A DNA stretch of 64,000 nucleotides from the NCBI RefSeq assembly GCF_004745525.1, contig NZ_RKLY01000007.1, positions 1 to 64,000 on the forward strand, written 5' to 3'. Origin of the DNA: Companilactobacillus suantsaicola. Its GTDB lineage: Bacteria; Bacillota; Bacilli; Lactobacillales; Lactobacillaceae. Position numbers and translations under genes: made by a program. Shown here one piece after another: positions 44,065-55,184 of this stretch (its first letter is position 1; each line of letters begins with the position of its first letter). Under the pieces are notes generated by a model that made no database searches, was not told the DNA's origin, and was given only the letters and a program-made list of their open reading frames with translations.

Positions 44065-45921
44065 TTATTTATTATCCTTATCTTTATCAGGATCTACTTC
44101 TGAAAAGTCACCATCGACAGTGTTGTCGTCTGACTTCTTACCATCAGTTGAATCTTTAGCGTCGCCGCCAGCTTGTTGTTGTGCTTGTTGAGCTTGTTGA
44201 TAAAGTTTTACAGACAAATCTTGAACGATTTTATTCAAATCGTCACGTTTCTTCTTCATGTCTTCAAGATCACCTGAGTCTTGAGCTTTCTTCAAAGCAT
44301 CACGAGCATCTTGGGCTTTCTTGATTTCATCATCAGAAACCTTACCTTTCACGTCTTTTAGAGTCTTGTCAGTTGCGAACAATGTTTGTTCAACGTCATT
44401 CTTAACGTCGACTTCTTCCTTACGCTTGTTATCTTCTTCTTCGTGTTCCTTAGCTTCCTTCATCATCTTGTCGATTTCTTCATCGCTCAAACCTGATGAA
44501 CTCTTGATAGTAATCTTTTGTTCCTTGTTTGTGCCCAAATCTTTGGCAGATACATTAACGATACCGTTCTTATCAATATCGAATGTAACTTGAATTTGAG
44601 GTACGCCACGAGGTGCAGCAGGAATATCTGTCAATTGGAAACGACCTAAGGTCTTATTGTCAGCAGCCATTGGACGTTCACCTTGTAGAACATGGATATC
44701 AACAGCGCTTTGGTTATCAGCAGCAGTTGAGAAGACTTGTGACTTGCTTGTTGGGATAGTTGTATTTCTATCGATCAACTTAGTGAAGACACCACCCATT
44801 GTTTCGATACCAAGTGATAGAGGTGTAACATCAAGCAAAACAACATCCTTAACATCACCAGAGATAACACCACCTTGAATAGCAGCACCAAGAGCAACGG
44901 CTTCATCAGGGTTGATTGAGTGATCTGGGGCTTTACCAGTCCATTTTGCAACAGCATCTTGAACAGCAGGGATACGTGTTGAACCACCATTTAGGATAAC
45001 CTTGTCGATATCAGCATTTGTTAGATTTGCATCCTTCAAAGCATTGTCAACTGGAATCTTTGTTCTTTCAACTAAATCAGCTGTTAATTCATCAAACTTA
45101 GCACGTGTCAAAGTTTCTTCCAAGTGAAGTGGGCCATTAGCACCTGATGAAATAAATGGAAGACTGATTGATGTTTGAGCAACACCCGACAAGTCCTTCT
45201 TAGCTTTTTCAGCAGCGTCCTTTAATCTTTGTAGAGCCATCTTATCTTGTGATAAGTCAACGCCGTTCTTTTCCTTAAATTGAGCAACTAGCCAGTCGAT
45301 GATCTTTTGGTCAAAGTCATCTCCACCTAGACGTGTATCACCATTTGTTGAAAGTACTTCGAAGACTCCGTCACCTAATTGAAGGATAGAAACATCAAAT
45401 GTACCACCACCAAGGTCATAAACAAGGATCTTTTCGTCACCCTTGTCATTGTCTAGACCATAAGCAAGTGCTGAAGCTGTTGGTTCGTTAACAATACGTT
45501 GAACGTTTAAACCAGCAATCTTACCAGCATCTTTTGTTGCTTGTCTTTGTGAATCATTGAAGTATGCAGGAACTGTGATAACAGCATCTGTAACCTTTTC
45601 ACCTAAGTAGTCTTCTGAGAACTTCTTGATGTGCTGAAGAATGAAAGCAGAAATTTCTTGTGGTGTATAATCCTTACCACCAGCTGAAACTTTGTATCCT
45701 GCTTCACCCATATGACGCTTGATTGATGAAACTGTGTCAGGATTTGTGATTGCTTGTCTCTTGGCAACTTCACCAACTTGAATTTCACCATCTTTAAAAG
45801 CAACAACTGATGGAGTAGTTCTAGCACCTTCTGGGTTAGTGATGATCTTTGGAGATCCACCTTCCAAGACGGCTACAGCTGAGTTTGTAGTACCTAAATC
45901 AATACCAATAACTTTAGACAT
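44065..45921 (-). CDS. dnaK: Chaperone DnaK (Hsp70)
   Basis: The 618-residue protein has the ATPase N-terminus [13 protein letters not shown], the phosphate motifs [13 protein letters not shown] and [11 protein letters not shown], the adenosine motif and the substrate-binding domain ([17 protein letters not shown]). The C-terminal lid is Gln/Ala-rich and ends in an acidic DPDKDKDNK tail. It folds and protects proteins with GrpE and DnaJ. Confidence 0.98.
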   Translation of the reverse strand: MSKVIGIDLGTTNSAVAVLEGGSPKIITNPEGARTTPSVVAFKDGEIQVGEVAKRQAITNPDTVSSIKRHMGEAGYKVSAGGKDYTPQEISAFILQHIKKFSEDYLGEKVTDAVITVPAYFNDSQRQATKDAGKIAGLNVQRIVNEPTASALAYGLDNDKGDEKILVYDLGGGTFDVSILQLGDGVFEVLSTNGDTRLGGDDFDQKIIDWLVAQFKEKNGVDLSQDKMALQRLKDAAEKAKKDLSGVAQTSISLPFISSGANGPLHLEETLTRAKFDELTADLVERTKIPVDNALKDANLTNADIDKVILNGGSTRIPAVQDAVAKWTGKAPDHSINPDEAVALGAAIQGGVISGDVKDVVLLDVTPLSLGIETMGGVFTKLIDRNTTIPTSKSQVFSTAADNQSAVDIHVLQGERPMAADNKTLGRFQLTDIPAAPRGVPQIQVTFDIDKNGIVNVSAKDLGTNKEQKITIKSSSGLSDEEIDKMMKEAKEHEEEDNKRKEEVDVKNDVEQTLFATDKTLKDVKGKVSDDEIKKAQDARDALKKAQDSGDLEDMKKKRDDLNKIVQDLSVKLYQQAQQAQQQAGGDAKDSTDGKKSDDNTVDGDFSEVDPDKDKDNK

Positions 45922-45956
45922 AATAAAACCTCTTTTTTTAATTTCTTTTATTTAAA

Positions 45957-46529
45957 TTATTGAGCAACGACAACCATTGCTGGACGTAAAACACGATCTT
46001 CTAATTTATAACCTTTTTGTAAGACTTGAACGACTGTATCCTTCTTATGATCTTTATCTGCAGGAACAGTTTGAACGGCCTGACTGTCTGCTGGATCAAA
46101 AGCTTCACCAACATTGTCAATTACAGTAACATGATTATCATCTAAGGCTTTAACCATGTGCTGTTGAACCATTTCAATTCCCTTCTTGAGTTGCTTGCTG
46201 GCTTCATCGTCAGCTTTAACATCAAGAGCTCGTTCAAGATTATCCAAGACTGGAAGGATCTCAGTTGCTAGCTTTTGACCATCATACTTGAGAATTCCGG
46301 AAACTTCCTTCTTATGACGATTATTCATATTCTGAATTTCAGCTTGGCTTCTCAAGAATTTATCTTCCAAATCCGCATTCTTAGCTTGAAGGTCTTTGAT
46401 CTCTTTATCGCGAGGATCAACCTTTGCTTTTTCTTCCTTAGCTGATTTTTCAGCTTTCTTATCAGTCTTTGAAGCTTCGTCTTTAGTTGGCTTTTGCTTC
46501 AAATCTTGATCTTTGTTCTTATCTGCCAT
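45957..46529 (-). CDS. grpE: Nucleotide exchange factor GrpE
   Basis: The 190-residue protein has a long charged N-terminus, a coiled coil ([22 protein letters not shown]) and the C-terminal beta domain ending [22 protein letters not shown], the GrpE signature. It releases ADP from DnaK. It lies 35 bases before dnaK. Confidence 0.97.
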   Translation of the reverse strand: MADKNKDQDLKQKPTKDEASKTDKKAEKSAKEEKAKVDPRDKEIKDLQAKNADLEDKFLRSQAEIQNMNNRHKKEVSGILKYDGQKLATEILPVLDNLERALDVKADDEASKQLKKGIEMVQQHMVKALDDNHVTVIDNVGEAFDPADSQAVQTVPADKDHKKDTVVQVLQKGYKLEDRVLRPAMVVVAQ

Positions 46530-46545
46530 TACTTCCTCCTAAATT

Positions 46546-47592
46546 TCAAGAATCATCATACCTTGAATAATAATCAATCAATCTCTTCGCTAATTCAACT
46601 CTGAATTCTCCAAGTAAACCAATCAATTGTGAATAATGCATGGTAGTCGGACCAAGTAAAGCAATTACTCCTTTACCATGATGTCCAACATCATAACTAG
46701 CGGTAATAATACTGTAATTCTTTAATGCATCACTCCCAAGTTCACTTCCCAAACGAACTTTAATAGCATCGTCAGAAATGCTTGGATCCAATAACTTTCT
46801 TAAATCGGTACTTTGATTCATTAATGAGAATAGTGATTGGACTTGTGATAAATCATCATTATTAGCATAATTTAAAAGATTCAATTGACCATCAACATAA
46901 TATTTTTCCGAACCAGCCTTTTTGAATAATGTATCCATCATGTCCAAGAGACCATCAGTTGAATACATGTAATCCGAAAGAATTGCTGGAACATCTGTAT
47001 GCAACATCTTGATAACTTTTGGTAAAGGTTGTCCAACCAATTTATCATTAACAATATTAACGATTTTTTCAATCAAAGAACTATCAAAGTCATCATCAAT
47101 TGTATAAATATTATTTTCAACATTATTATCACTTGTGACAATGATTGCCATAAGTTGATGCGAGTTCAAAGGGACGATCCGAAATCCAGTTAATCGAATC
47201 GTGCTACTCTCTGGACCCAGCGTGATTGCTGTGTAACTAGTTAGATGAGATAAAATTTTGGCAGATTGTTCAATGATATCACCAATCTGATGATATGTTT
47301 TACCAAAATCTTCGTCAATTCTTTGTGCAATATCTTGCGGTACGCTAGTTGGCTGTACCAAGTGATCAAGATAATAGCGGTATCCCATTGCTGAAGGAAT
47401 TCTTCCTGATGACAAGTGAGTTTTCTCGAGGTAACCCACTTCTTCAAGAACAGCCATTTCATTTCTGATCGTTGCCGAACTGACATGGAAAGGTAATTGA
47501 TTCATCAATGTTTTTGAACCAACCGGCTGGCCGGTATCTGTAAAAATGCGCACGACTTCTCTCAAGATTGCATCTTGACGTTGTGATAGCAT
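46546..47592 (-). CDS. hrcA: Heat-shock repressor HrcA
   Basis: The 348-residue protein (from ATG 47590-47592, MLSQRQDAILREVV, with AAGGAGGACGG upstream) has an N-terminal winged helix (VSSATIRNEMAVLEEVGYLEKTHLSSGRIPS) and an effector domain. It binds CIRCE and represses this operon. The longer frame to 47622 would start within CIRCE. Confidence 0.97.
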   Translation of the reverse strand: MLSQRQDAILREVVRIFTDTGQPVGSKTLMNQLPFHVSSATIRNEMAVLEEVGYLEKTHLSSGRIPSAMGYRYYLDHLVQPTSVPQDIAQRIDEDFGKTYHQIGDIIEQSAKILSHLTSYTAITLGPESSTIRLTGFRIVPLNSHQLMAIIVTSDNNVENNIYTIDDDFDSSLIEKIVNIVNDKLVGQPLPKVIKMLHTDVPAILSDYMYSTDGLLDMMDTLFKKAGSEKYYVDGQLNLLNYANNDDLSQVQSLFSLMNQSTDLRKLLDPSISDDAIKVRLGSELGSDALKNYSIITASYDVGHHGKGVIALLGPTTMHYSQLIGLLGEFRVELAKRLIDYYSRYDDS

Positions 47593-47608
47593 TATACCGT
47601 CCTCCTTT

Positions 47609-47635
47609 TTAGCACTATTCATACCTGAGTGCTAA
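47609..47635 (-). promoter_or_regulatory. CIRCE operator
   Basis: TTAGCACTA-N9-GAGTGCTAA matches the consensus TTAGCACTC-N9-GAGTGCTAA with one mismatch in the left arm. It lies 9 bases downstream of the hrcA -10, so HrcA can repress the operon. Confidence 0.95.
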
Positions 47636-47643
47636 CAATGTAA

Positions 47644-47672
47644 AATATAACAATCTATCCTTATGGTGTCAA
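47644..47672 (-). promoter_or_regulatory. hrcA operon sigma-A promoter
   Basis: On the minus strand, TTGACA (47667-47672), a 17-base spacer, and TATATT (47644-47649) precede CIRCE. Confidence 0.85.
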
Positions 47673-47720
47673 GTCTGCAAGCTTATTTTTAGTATTTTAA
47701 TGAAAATTTTTTACTAACTT

Positions 47721-47753
47721 AAAAAATTCATCTGCTAATGAGATGAATTTTTT
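47721..47753 (-). terminator. ribF terminator
   Basis: AAAAAATTCATCT and AGATGAATTTTTT form a stem with loop GCTAATG, overlapping the last bases of ribF. Confidence 0.75.
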
Positions 47754-48681
47754 ATTTTAAGTTATTCAAAGAATCATTTTTATCCTGCTTCAATTGGGCA
47801 ATCAGACCTTCTACTCCAGCAAATTTTACTTCACCACGTAATCTTTTGACCCACTCTAAACGAATCTCTTGACCATAAATATCTTGATTAAAGTCAAAAA
47901 TATTGGTTTCAACCGTAATGCCAGTATTTTCTTTAAAAGTAACGTTGTAACCAACTGAGGTCATAGCTCCGTACCATTTACCGTCAACTTCAACTCTAGT
48001 TGTATAAACACCAATCCCAGGGAGTAATTGATCGTTTGAAACCGATAAATTGGCCGTCGGAAAACCAAGGGTTCGACCTCTTTGCAATCCGTGAATTACT
48101 GTACCTTGATTTTGATAACGATATCCCAAGAAACGATTAGCTGCTTCAATTTGTCCTTTTTGAATAAAGTCCTTGATTGCACTCGAACCAATTTTTCGAT
48201 CATCGATCAACTGTTCTGGTACTGTGATTGTTTCAAACTTTTGACGACTGTATTTAGGCAAGTTTTGCATATTTGCGACATCTTTTTTTCCGTAGGTATA
48301 GTCAAATCCGGCCACGACAAACTTTGCCTGTAAATCAATCATGTATTGATCAACGAACTCTTGTGGCTTCAATTGGGCAAAATCTTGACTAAACTCGACA
48401 AAGTACAAAGCATCGACTCCTAAATTTTGAACTAGTTCAGCTTTACGTTGGGTTGTCGATAAGTATTTATAATTTTTTTCATGTTGATAAACCGTCCGTG
48501 GTGAACGATCAAAGGTTAGCAAAACTGATTTCAAACCTTGTTCTTTGGCTAACTCTACCCCGGTTTTAATCACTTTTTGATGACCTAAATGGACACCATC
48601 AAAAAAGCCCATAATTAATACGATTTTTTCTTTAGGTCTGTCCTTAACACTTAACGGATGTTTGACATTAATAATCTGCAT
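47752..48681 (-). CDS. ribF: Bifunctional riboflavin kinase / FAD synthetase
   Basis: The 309-residue enzyme makes FMN from riboflavin and FAD from FMN. The N-terminal adenylyltransferase domain has GFFDGVHLGHQKVI and VVAGFDYTYGKKD. The C-terminal kinase has RGRTLGFPTANL. It lies 13 bases after truB in the same transcript. Confidence 0.95.
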   Translation of the reverse strand: MQIINVKHPLSVKDRPKEKIVLIMGFFDGVHLGHQKVIKTGVELAKEQGLKSVLLTFDRSPRTVYQHEKNYKYLSTTQRKAELVQNLGVDALYFVEFSQDFAQLKPQEFVDQYMIDLQAKFVVAGFDYTYGKKDVANMQNLPKYSRQKFETITVPEQLIDDRKIGSSAIKDFIQKGQIEAANRFLGYRYQNQGTVIHGLQRGRTLGFPTANLSVSNDQLLPGIGVYTTRVEVDGKWYGAMTSVGYNVTFKENTGITVETNIFDFNQDIYGQEIRLEWVKRLRGEVKFAGVEGLIAQLKQDKNDSLNNLK

Positions 48682-48694
48682 TTTTAAATCTCTT

Positions 48695-49597
48695 TTATTT
48701 ATTATTTAATAACATTAAATTAGGAATCCACATACCCCGTATTTTATCATACTTATAAATTGCTTTGGTAACGCCGTCACGAAGTACCCGCAACTGTTTA
48801 GATTCATCTAGTCCTTTAAGCTCTAAGAAGCCTCCATGAAGGACTCTGACTTCCCATTCCTCATCAGTTAACTCGTGACTCGGAACATCCTGTAGTACCT
48901 CGTCGATCGACTTTAGAAAACTATGATCATTTTGATCCAACATTTGTTCGATTTCACCAATGGTAAAAGTTTCTTCAATTCTGAATCCTGCACTCTTAAC
49001 CCGAGTTAATTGCGACATAAAGGCCGGCAGTCCTAACATTCTTCCAAATTCGACCGCTAACGTTCTAACGTAGGTTCCTTTTGAACATTTAACGTGAAAT
49101 TTGATTTTTTGATAGCCATTAGCGAAAGTTGGTTCATCCATAATATGAAAATCGTAAATGTGAATCTGTCTTTGTGGTCTTTCAACTTCAATCCCAGCTC
49201 GAGCATACTCGTACAACTTTTTGCCATTCACACGTACTGCCGAAAACATCGGTGGTATTTGAGTCAGTTCACCAGTCATTTTTTGGAAAATCTCATTTAG
49301 TTCTGAAACCTCAAAGGCTTTCTCCAACTTCTTTTCTTCAACCGTTTCACCTTCTCGGTCTTCAGTCGTGGTTGACTTGCCTAAAGTGATTTCGCCTTCA
49401 TATTCCTTCGGTGAGCCAGTCAAAGTATTAACCAACTTGGTAGCTTGACCAACACAAATTGGTAAAACACCATTCACTAATGGATCTAAAGTTCCAGTGT
49501 GACCAATCTTTCTCGTATGTAAAATTTTGCGTAATTTATAAACGTAATCAGAACTAGTTTGTCCAATTTCTTTATTTAATGGAATAACTCCGTCCAT
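48695..49597 (-). CDS. truB: tRNA pseudouridine-55 synthase
   Basis: The 300-residue enzyme converts U55 in tRNA to pseudouridine. The catalytic Asp is in KIGHTGTLDPLVNGVLP; other TruB features are TSSDYVYKLR and CSKGTYVRTLAVE. I chose ATG 49595-49597 (MDGVIPLNKE) over 49609. It forms a transcript with ribF. Confidence 0.95.
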   Translation of the reverse strand: MDGVIPLNKEIGQTSSDYVYKLRKILHTRKIGHTGTLDPLVNGVLPICVGQATKLVNTLTGSPKEYEGEITLGKSTTTEDREGETVEEKKLEKAFEVSELNEIFQKMTGELTQIPPMFSAVRVNGKKLYEYARAGIEVERPQRQIHIYDFHIMDEPTFANGYQKIKFHVKCSKGTYVRTLAVEFGRMLGLPAFMSQLTRVKSAGFRIEETFTIGEIEQMLDQNDHSFLKSIDEVLQDVPSHELTDEEWEVRVLHGGFLELKGLDESKQLRVLRDGVTKAIYKYDKIRGMWIPNLMLLNNK

Positions 49598-49662
49598 AAT
49601 AATCCTCATCTCTAAAATATCATTAAGAATAATTCTACTAGTCTTTTTGTCGAATAGAAAGC

Positions 49663-49699
49663 AAAAAAAAATAGGAAAATCCGAATGGATTTTCCTATT
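49663..49699 (-). terminator. Terminator of the nusA-infB-rbfA operon
   Basis: AATAGGAAAATCC and GGATTTTCCTATT pair, and a run of eight T follows on the minus strand. It ends the operon just after rbfA. Confidence 0.85.
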
Positions 49700-49702
49700 T
49701 GC

Positions 49703-50062
49703 TTAACGATTTGCTTCGTCCTGATGCAATTTAGCAATCAATTTATCAATCTTTTCACCATAGCGAACAGATTGATCTTGCTTAAATTCCAATTCAGGAA
49801 CTTTATAAAGTGTTAACTTTTGACCTAGTTCACGACGAATTAAGCCTTTAGCTTTGTCTAATCCAGCTTGAGTCTTTTCAACGTCACTAGCTTTTTCAGA
49901 AAGAATACTGAAATAAATCGTAGCTTGTTGCAAGTCTCCAGTCATTTCGACTCCTGTGACTGTTACGCCTTGTACACGTGGGTCACGCACACGCTTTAAA
50001 AGAATATCGTTAACTTCTTTTTGAATCTCTTGTTCAACTCGACCAATTCGATGTTTTACCAT
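49703..50062 (-). CDS. rbfA: Ribosome-binding factor A
   Basis: The 119-residue protein has the KH-like RbfA fold: RIGRVEQEIQKEVNDILLKRVRDPR, then VTVTGVEMTGDLQQATIYFSI. It aids late 16S maturation in the small subunit. It is the last gene of the operon, 9 bases after infB. Confidence 0.95.
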   Translation of the reverse strand: MVKHRIGRVEQEIQKEVNDILLKRVRDPRVQGVTVTGVEMTGDLQQATIYFSILSEKASDVEKTQAGLDKAKGLIRRELGQKLTLYKVPELEFKQDQSVRYGEKIDKLIAKLHQDEANR

Positions 50063-50071
50063 ATTCTCCTC

Positions 50072-52870
50072 CTATTTAACTGGAACTTCTTCCATTACAT
50101 AGGCTTCAATTTCATCACCAATCTTGATGTCATTGTAGTTCTCGATTGTGATACCACATTCGAATCCAGAACCAACTTCTTTGACATCATCCTTGAAACG
50201 TTTAAGTGAAGCTAATTTACCTTCAGTAATAACGATGCCATCTCTGATAAGTCTAACACCACTATCACGTTGAATCTTACCACTATTGACATAGCAACCA
50301 GCAATTGTACCAATCTTAGAAACGTTGTATGTTTCACGGACTGTCAAGTTACCAATAACTTTTTCTTCATAAACTGGTTCTAGCATACCCTTCATGGCAG
50401 CTTCAATTTCATCGATAGCCTTGTAAATGACACGGTGAAGTCTGATATCAACATTTTCATCCTTAGCTTGTACTTTAGCTTGAGCAGTTGGACGAACATT
50501 AAATCCAATGATGATAGCGTTACTTGCTGCAGCAAGGTTAACATCACTTTCAGTAATAGCACCAACAGCAGAATGGATGATATTGACACGAACACCCTTA
50601 ACTTCGATCTTCTTCAAACTTCCGGCAATGGCTTCAGCAGAACCTTGTACATCGGCCTTAATAATAACGTCAACTTGCTTGAGTTCTCCTTCTTTCATTG
50701 TCTCAAATAAGTTATCAAGTGTAACTGGGTTAGTGTTTTGACGTTCCTTTTGAAGGGCACGACTAGCACGTTCCTCACCAGCAGCACGAGCTGTCTTTTC
50801 ATCATCGAAGACAACAAACTTATCAGCTGATTCAGGGACTTCGTTTAGACCAGTAATTTCAACTGGTTCTGAAGGTTTAGCATTCTTGATTTCTTTACCG
50901 TTGTAGTTTGTCATTGTTCTAACACGACCAAAGGTATTACCAACAACGATTGGATCACCGACATGCAATGTACCTTGTTGTACCAATAGTGATGCAACTG
51001 GTCCACGGCCTTTATCCAACTTAGCTTCAATAACTGTACCAACAGCTTTTTGCTTAGGATTTGCTTTAAGTTCCAAAACATCAGATTCCAAAAGAACCAT
51101 TTCGAGCAATTCGTCGATGTTTGTACCCATCTTAGCTGAAATATTAACGAAGATAGTATCCCCACCATAATCTTCTGGTACAAGATCATACTTCATTAAT
51201 TCTTCAGTAACATGTTGTGGGTTAGCACCTGGCTTATCGATCTTATTGATAGCTACGATAATTGGGTCATTTGCGGCCTTAGCATGGTTGATAGCTTCAA
51301 CTGTCTGTGGCATAACACCATCATCAGCAGCTACAACCAAGATAACGATATCAGTAATATCAGCACCACGAGCACGCATGTTAGTAAAGGCAGCATGTCC
51401 TGGAGTATCCAAGAATGTAATCAATCTGTCCTTTAGACGAACTTGATAAGCACCAATATGTTGTGTGATACCACCTGCTTCACCGGCAGTAACATGAGTA
51501 TGTCTCAAATGATCAAGTAAGGTTGTCTTACCATGATCAACGTGTCCCATGATAGTAACTACTGGTGGGCGAGTTTCAAGATTATCAGTTGTATTAACTT
51601 CTGTTTCGAAGTACTTGTCAATATCGGCAACATCTTCTTGAACTTTTTCTTGAGCTTTAATGCCGTAATCTTCAGCTAATAATTCAATTGTATCCTTATC
51701 CAAAGACTTGTTTTGATTGATCATAATACCAAGCATAAACAACTTCTTAACGATTTCGGCTGGTTCTCTATGAATCAACTTACCAATGTCTTGAGCGTTC
51801 ATACCAACTGTGTAAACAAGTGTTTCTGGTAATGGACGTTCCTTTCTTTGTGGCATTGGCTTCTTAGGTTCAGTACGTTGTCTTTGTTGACGCTTGCGTT
51901 CCTTCTTCTTCTTACGACTTCCGAATGGATTAGCAAGGTTTTGCTTGTGACCAAAGTCACGGTTGTTATTAGTAGGTTTTGACTTCTTGTACTCTGGCTT
52001 TGGAACTTCAACAGGTTTCATTGTTGCTTTTGGAGTGGCTTTAGCCTTAGCAGCAATGTTGTTGTTATTGTTATTGGGTTTTCTGTTTTGAGAATTGTTG
52101 TTACGGTTATCGTTGTTATGGTTGTTATTGTTCTTATAACGATTTTCGTTATTGTTAGGACGGTGATTGTTCTTATGGTTATTATTGTTTTCACCATTGC
52201 GATTGTTGTGGTTGTTATTTCTAGTTGGGTGACTAGGAATACGACTAGCATCTTGAATATTCGTCTTAAATTGTTCTAGATACTTATTACCTGCACTTTG
52301 TCTTGGACGTGGAGCTTGACCTTGGACAGTAGAACGATCACGTCTATTGTTGTTTCTATTTCTGTTATCACGATTTTGAGAATTGCGATTGTCGCGACGA
52401 TTCTCATTGTTGTGATTATTGTGGTTGCTATTGTTATTGTTGCGATTGTTAGTATTGCCACTATTATTACTATTGTTGTTAGGGCGGTGATTGTTGCTGT
52501 TTGGACGATTACCATTGGAGTTGTGGTTGTTGTTACGACGGTCAAAGTGACCTTTACCCTTATTAGTATCTCTTCTTACAGCGGTGATCTTAATTTTTGT
52601 TTTGTGATCACCTGAATTGTGATTACCATTTTCACGTTTCTCACCACTATTTTGTGAATGATTACTTTGTGATTGGTTTTTGTTTGGTGTTGAAGGCTTA
52701 CTTGGCTTCTTTGCACCCTTTAAATTACTTACGATTTTCTTTTCAGCATTCTCATCTACTGATGACATATGATTCTTCACATCCACACCCAATTTTGCGG
52801 CGGCATCAAGAACTACTTGATTTTCAACACCGTTTTCTTTTGCAATAGTATAAATTCTCTTTTTGACCAT
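50072..52870 (-). CDS. infB: Translation initiation factor IF-2
   Basis: The 932-residue GTPase brings initiator tRNA to the ribosome. [14 protein letters not shown] and NKIDKP mark the G domain (from about residue 440), and IF2 domains II-IV follow. The N-terminal region, about residues 50-290, is dominated by Asn, His and Arg. Both ends look complete. The + strand open frames over this segment are shadows. Confidence 0.97.
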   Translation of the reverse strand: MVKKRIYTIAKENGVENQVVLDAAAKLGVDVKNHMSSVDENAEKKIVSNLKGAKKPSKPSTPNKNQSQSNHSQNSGEKRENGNHNSGDHKTKIKITAVRRDTNKGKGHFDRRNNNHNSNGNRPNSNNHRPNNNSNNSGNTNNRNNNNSNHNNHNNENRRDNRNSQNRDNRNRNNNRRDRSTVQGQAPRPRQSAGNKYLEQFKTNIQDASRIPSHPTRNNNHNNRNGENNNNHKNNHRPNNNENRYKNNNNHNNDNRNNNSQNRKPNNNNNNIAAKAKATPKATMKPVEVPKPEYKKSKPTNNNRDFGHKQNLANPFGSRKKKKERKRQQRQRTEPKKPMPQRKERPLPETLVYTVGMNAQDIGKLIHREPAEIVKKLFMLGIMINQNKSLDKDTIELLAEDYGIKAQEKVQEDVADIDKYFETEVNTTDNLETRPPVVTIMGHVDHGKTTLLDHLRHTHVTAGEAGGITQHIGAYQVRLKDRLITFLDTPGHAAFTNMRARGADITDIVILVVAADDGVMPQTVEAINHAKAANDPIIVAINKIDKPGANPQHVTEELMKYDLVPEDYGGDTIFVNISAKMGTNIDELLEMVLLESDVLELKANPKQKAVGTVIEAKLDKGRGPVASLLVQQGTLHVGDPIVVGNTFGRVRTMTNYNGKEIKNAKPSEPVEITGLNEVPESADKFVVFDDEKTARAAGEERASRALQKERQNTNPVTLDNLFETMKEGELKQVDVIIKADVQGSAEAIAGSLKKIEVKGVRVNIIHSAVGAITESDVNLAAASNAIIIGFNVRPTAQAKVQAKDENVDIRLHRVIYKAIDEIEAAMKGMLEPVYEEKVIGNLTVRETYNVSKIGTIAGCYVNSGKIQRDSGVRLIRDGIVITEGKLASLKRFKDDVKEVGSGFECGITIENYNDIKIGDEIEAYVMEEVPVK

Positions 52871-52883
52871 CCTATCACTCTCC

Positions 52884-53180
52884 TTAATTGTCCATAATTT
52901 CTTCTAACCTTTTAGCAAATCCAAAATCTGTTATTCCCATAACTTTTCTGTCTTTTCCTATAGCCATTTTTAATGAATTACTACTTATCGTATCTATCAC
53001 TGGTACATTATAATAGTTTGCCTTATTGTGCAAATCTTTTTTAGTTCTTGGACTGCAGTCTTCGGCCATAATAACCAGTTTGATTTTTCCGGAACGCACT
53101 CCATTAAGTGTTAAGTCAGTCCCACTAATATATTTGCCAGCTCGAACAGCTAAGCCTAATAAATTTAAAAATGATTCCAT
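52884..53180 (-). CDS. L7Ae-family RNA-binding protein YlxQ
   Basis: The 98-residue protein belongs to the L7Ae/L30e family ([31 protein letters not shown]), conserved between ylxR and infB in Firmicutes. It likely binds kink-turn RNA, with unclear function. Confidence 0.88.
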   Translation of the reverse strand: MESFLNLLGLAVRAGKYISGTDLTLNGVRSGKIKLVIMAEDCSPRTKKDLHNKANYYNVPVIDTISSNSLKMAIGKDRKVMGITDFGFAKRLEEIMDN

Positions 53181-53183
53181 TAA

Positions 53184-53492
53184 TTAATGTTTCTTTCCTA
53201 GATCTCCAAAAAGATCCATTCTTGCCTTTTGATGATCAACAAATTCAAATAGTTCATCATAAAAGTTTTCTGGTACTGCATGAGAAAATACTTTCTCAAG
53301 TGATTTCTTAGATTTTGCAGTTTTAACGGCTTCAGGATCTAGACCGACATAAGCACCACGTCCGGGCTTCTTGCCAGTTGGATCAATTGAAATATTACCT
53401 TCTTTGTCTTTAACGATCCGAACCATTTCTCTTTTTGGATACATCTTATTCGTTAAAATATCTTTACGCATAGGTATCTTACGAGTTGCCAA
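53184..53492 (-). CDS. YlxR-family RNA-binding protein (RnpM)
   Basis: The protein has the YlxR motif PTGKKPGRGAYVGLDPEAV, preceded by MRKDILTNKMYPKREMVRIV. I prefer TTG 53490-53492, eight bases after GGGGTGAT, over the GTG at 53501, which is part of that ribosome site. The family binds RNA and has been linked to RNase P regulation in B. subtilis. It lies between nusA and ylxQ. Confidence 0.88.
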   Translation of the reverse strand: MATRKIPMRKDILTNKMYPKREMVRIVKDKEGNISIDPTGKKPGRGAYVGLDPEAVKTAKSKKSLEKVFSHAVPENFYDELFEFVDHQKARMDLFGDLGKKH

Positions 53493-53503
53493 ATCTATCA
53501 CCC

Positions 53504-54706
53504 CTATTCTTGTGATGTATTGTCGTCACCATTGTCGTCATCATCTTGGATGTCGTCAGCGGGATTATGTGCATCATCTGCATTGGCAGCATTTTCTCTA
53601 GTCTTATCGATATCGATCTTGCCACTTTCAACGTCTTCAATATCAACATCTTGGTCACTGTCATCAACGAATTCAACTTGTGATTCTGGTTTGATGTCAA
53701 TCTTATAGCCAGTCAATTTGGCTGCTAAACGAGCATTTTGACCCTTTTTACCAATTGCTAATGACAAGTGATAGTCAGGCACGATTACAATACATTGTTT
53801 CTTATCATTTTCATCGAATTGAACAGCAATCACTTCAGCTGGATTCAAAGCATTGGCGATGAAGTCAACTGGATCATCGACATAAGGAACAACATCGATA
53901 TTTTCACCATTTAATTCATCCACAACGGCTTGAACACGAGCACCCTTTGGTCCAACACAAGTTCCAACAGGATCAACATCAGGGTTATCTGATTTAACGG
54001 CAATCTTAGTTCTATCTCCAGCTTCACGAGCAATCGAGACGATTTCTACAGTTCCATCATATATTTCTGGGACTTCTTGTTCAAATAAACGTTTGACCAA
54101 ACCTGGATCAGTTCTAGAAACGAATACTTGTGGGCCTTTAGTAGCATTTTCCACTTTTGTTACATACACACGAATTCTGTCGCGTGAATTGTAAACTTCG
54201 CCAGGCATCTGATCATTTTTTGACATAACAGCTTCGATTTTACCAAAATTGATATAGACGTAGCGATTGTCAGAACGTTCAACTGTTCCTTGAATAATTT
54301 CATGCTCATATTGACTATATTCATTGTAAATAATGTCACGTTCAGCTTCACGAACACGTTGCATGATTACTTGCTTAGCTGTTTGAGCAGCAATCCGACC
54401 GAAATCTTTTGGTGTGACCTCTTCTTTAATGTGATCACCGATTTCATAACCCTTACTCTTCTTTTGTGCATCTTCCAAACTAACTTCTAAACGTTCATCA
54501 GCGATTTCTTCAACTACTTCTTTAACTGCATAAACATGTATATTACCCTTTTTTGCGTCAAATTCAACATCAACGTTTTGAGCTTGGTTATAATTTCTCT
54601 TATAAGCAGCTACTAGAGCAGCTTCCAATGATTCAATAACATATTCTTTCTTGATACCTTTTTCTTTTTCAAGTGCATCAAGTGCTTCAACCATTTCTTT
54701 ACTCAT
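53504..54706 (-). CDS. nusA: Transcription factor NusA
   Basis: The 400-residue protein has the NusA N-terminal domain, an S1 domain (IIQGTVERSDNRYVYINFGKIEAVM), and KH domains (VGTCVGPKGARVQAVVDELNGE and LAIGKKGQNARLAAKLTGYKID). It ends in a very acidic tail. The start is ATG 54704-54706 (MSKEMVEAL), with AAGGAGAAAATC upstream, not 54757. Confidence 0.97.
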   Translation of the reverse strand: MSKEMVEALDALEKEKGIKKEYVIESLEAALVAAYKRNYNQAQNVDVEFDAKKGNIHVYAVKEVVEEIADERLEVSLEDAQKKSKGYEIGDHIKEEVTPKDFGRIAAQTAKQVIMQRVREAERDIIYNEYSQYEHEIIQGTVERSDNRYVYINFGKIEAVMSKNDQMPGEVYNSRDRIRVYVTKVENATKGPQVFVSRTDPGLVKRLFEQEVPEIYDGTVEIVSIAREAGDRTKIAVKSDNPDVDPVGTCVGPKGARVQAVVDELNGENIDVVPYVDDPVDFIANALNPAEVIAVQFDENDKKQCIVIVPDYHLSLAIGKKGQNARLAAKLTGYKIDIKPESQVEFVDDSDQDVDIEDVESGKIDIDKTRENAANADDAHNPADDIQDDDDNGDDNTSQE

Positions 54707-54716
54707 GATTTTCTCC

Positions 54717-55184
54717 TTAGAATTCGATTGCAAGTCTGATCTTAGCGATGTTGTCACGACTAATCTCTACTTGTTTCTTTAAATTCTTAACTTTTACATT
54801 TAAAGTTATCTTCGCATCTGTTACTTCTAATAAGGTTCCTTCAAAAGCTTTTTGACCATCTTGTTTTTGATAGAGTGATACGTGTACGTAGTCATCAACA
54901 TAATCTAAAAGAGACTCATCGTTTTTTAAGGGGCGCTCTGCACCTGGAGATGAAACTTCCAGGTAATATGCAGGTTCAATTGGATTCAATTCATCCAACT
55001 TTTCACCATATTCCTCACTAATAAGCGCGCAATCATCGATGCTGATTCCGCCCTTCTTATCCGCATAAACTCTCAAATACCAATCTCCACGTTCGTGTAC
55101 AAATTCAAGATCAACTAAAAAGAAATCATGTTGATCCAAGATTGGCTGTAAAATGGCTTTTAATTCTTCAACTTTTGTATCCAA
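54717..55184 (-). CDS. rimP: Ribosome maturation factor RimP
   Basis: The product of about 155 residues aids 30S assembly. It shows LVDLEFVHERGDWYLRVYADKKGGISIDDC and YYLEVSSPGAERPL, the family motifs. The ribosome site GGAGGA touches ATG 55190 directly, so the in-frame TTG at 55182-55184, 7 bases further on, is the more likely start. It is the first gene of the operon with nusA and infB. Confidence 0.93.
   Translation of the reverse strand: MDTKVEELKAILQPILDQHDFFLVDLEFVHERGDWYLRVYADKKGGISIDDCALISEEYGEKLDELNPIEPAYYLEVSSPGAERPLKNDESLLDYVDDYVHVSLYQKQDGQKAFEGTLLEVTDAKITLNVKVKNLKKQVEISRDNIAKIRLAIEF

Noticed and set aside
52018-52615. Ile/Val/Thr-rich frames on both strands over infB
   Set aside because: They are shadows of the AAC/AAT/CAT codons encoding the Asn/His-rich IF-2 N-terminus.
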